29,462 nucleotides of DNA from a virus, in IMG/VR virus record IMGVR_UViG_3300010375_000043, positions 1-29,462 of that record, one strand, 5' to 3'. Under the pieces are notes generated by a model. The model was not told where the DNA came from. It did no database searches and saw nothing but the letters and a program-made list of their open reading frames with translations. Shown here piece by piece: positions 29,265-29,462 of this stretch. Each line of letters begins with the position of its first letter. The first letter of the stretch is position 1. The translations under genes and the position numbers were made by a program.

Positions 29265-29462
29265 TCACGCCACCTGCTTCCGGGATTTGCGCGGCGGCTG
29301 ACCGAAGACATCGGGGCGCAGGTCGTAGCGCGTGACCTGGCCACCCGTGGCCTCTTCGATCTGCGCGCAACGTTCAATCGGCACCATGCCGCGCTGCCGC
29401 CACTCGCTGATCGACGGCGAGCGAATGCCAAGCGCTGCTGCCAGCGCCTCCTGGGTGCCCAG
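29265..29462 (-). CDS. Cro/YdaS-like repressor, 5' end outside window
   Basis: The visible 65 residues begin in the middle of a helix-turn-helix (G-T-Q-E-A-L-A-A-A-L-G-I-R-S-P-S-I-S-E-W) and end with the typical tail P-I-E-R-C-A-Q-I-E-E-A-T-G-G and V-T-R-Y-D-L-R-P-D-V. This is the YdaS/Cro family used by many proteobacterial prophages; it represses the lysogeny promoter at the start of the lytic early operon. The gene is first in the visible operon. Only the N-terminus is missing, and the operator with CI should lie just past the right edge. Confidence 0.88.
   Translation of the reverse strand: MGTQEALAAALGIRSPSISEWRQRGMVPIERCAQIEEATGGQVTRYDLRPDVFGQPPRKSRKQVA

Noticed and set aside
29110-29301. 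A plus-strand 63-codon frame near the right edge (MHTKIETRAAQ...)
   Set aside because: Its composition is quite protein-like, but it is opposite a coupled minus-strand gene with neighbours on both sides; the minus-strand reading explains spacing and ATGA overlap better.
1-29462. Integrase, CI repressor, toxin-antitoxin or defence island
   Set aside because: I looked for tyrosine or serine recombinase motifs, a divergent repressor and known defence patterns; none is visible within the window. Integrase and CI are expected beyond 29462.

Overview
This window holds the late and part of the early region of a temperate siphophage (lambda/HK97-like long-tailed phage), almost certainly a prophage, lying next to a bacterial tRNA-Leu(CAA) gene at the left edge. 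Base composition is GC-rich (roughly 60-65% by eye). The gene families (YdaS-type Cro, YdaU/DUF1376 replication protein, N4 Gp49/Sf6 Gp66, DUF2460/DUF2163/NlpC tail-tip set, J-like protein) fit a gammaproteobacterial host, perhaps Xanthomonadaceae-like. The host assignment is inference: apart from the tRNA no clear host gene is in the window. No integrase or CI repressor is visible; they would be expected beyond the right edge.

Every convincing protein gene is on the minus strand, so the phage reads from right (29462) to left (228). Right to left: (1) 29462-28194, immediate-early control: a Cro/YdaS-like protein cut by the window edge, a CII-position DNA-binding protein and small membrane proteins. 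(2) 28206-23401, replication and recombination: a PP-loop (PAPS-reductase-like) enzyme, a YdaU-like replication protein whose gene carries a cluster of palindromic and direct repeats (candidate origin), a small winged-helix protein, a frameshifted rusA and many very small genes. (3) 23397-22888, the late switch: a Q-like late regulator, a possible late promoter and a strong terminator. (4) 22849-20745, Gp49-like protein and lysis cassette (murein hydrolase, membrane coiled-coil protein, holin, Rz, Rz1). (5) 20741-12072, packaging, head and neck: TerS, TerL, a portal-MuF fusion, a protease-scaffold fusion, major capsid protein with an apparent inserted domain, connector, neck and tail terminator. 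(6) 12055-228, tail: tube, chaperones G/GT with a probable -1 frameshift, tape measure, tip proteins, NlpC/P60 peptidase and a 1495-residue J-like protein that ends in a Hint (intein-like) domain, followed by two small genes.

The genes are packed with a repeated ATGA/GTGA/TTGA stop-start overlap, which implies coupled translation and also helps fix starts. Three features stand out: the C-terminal Hint domain on the tail-tip protein; the repeat cluster inside the replication gene; and two nearby broken genes (rusA at 24154-24664 and a small gene at 23401-23569), each out of frame by the same amount, which is either decay of this prophage or sequence error. No wholly unknown multi-gene system was identified.
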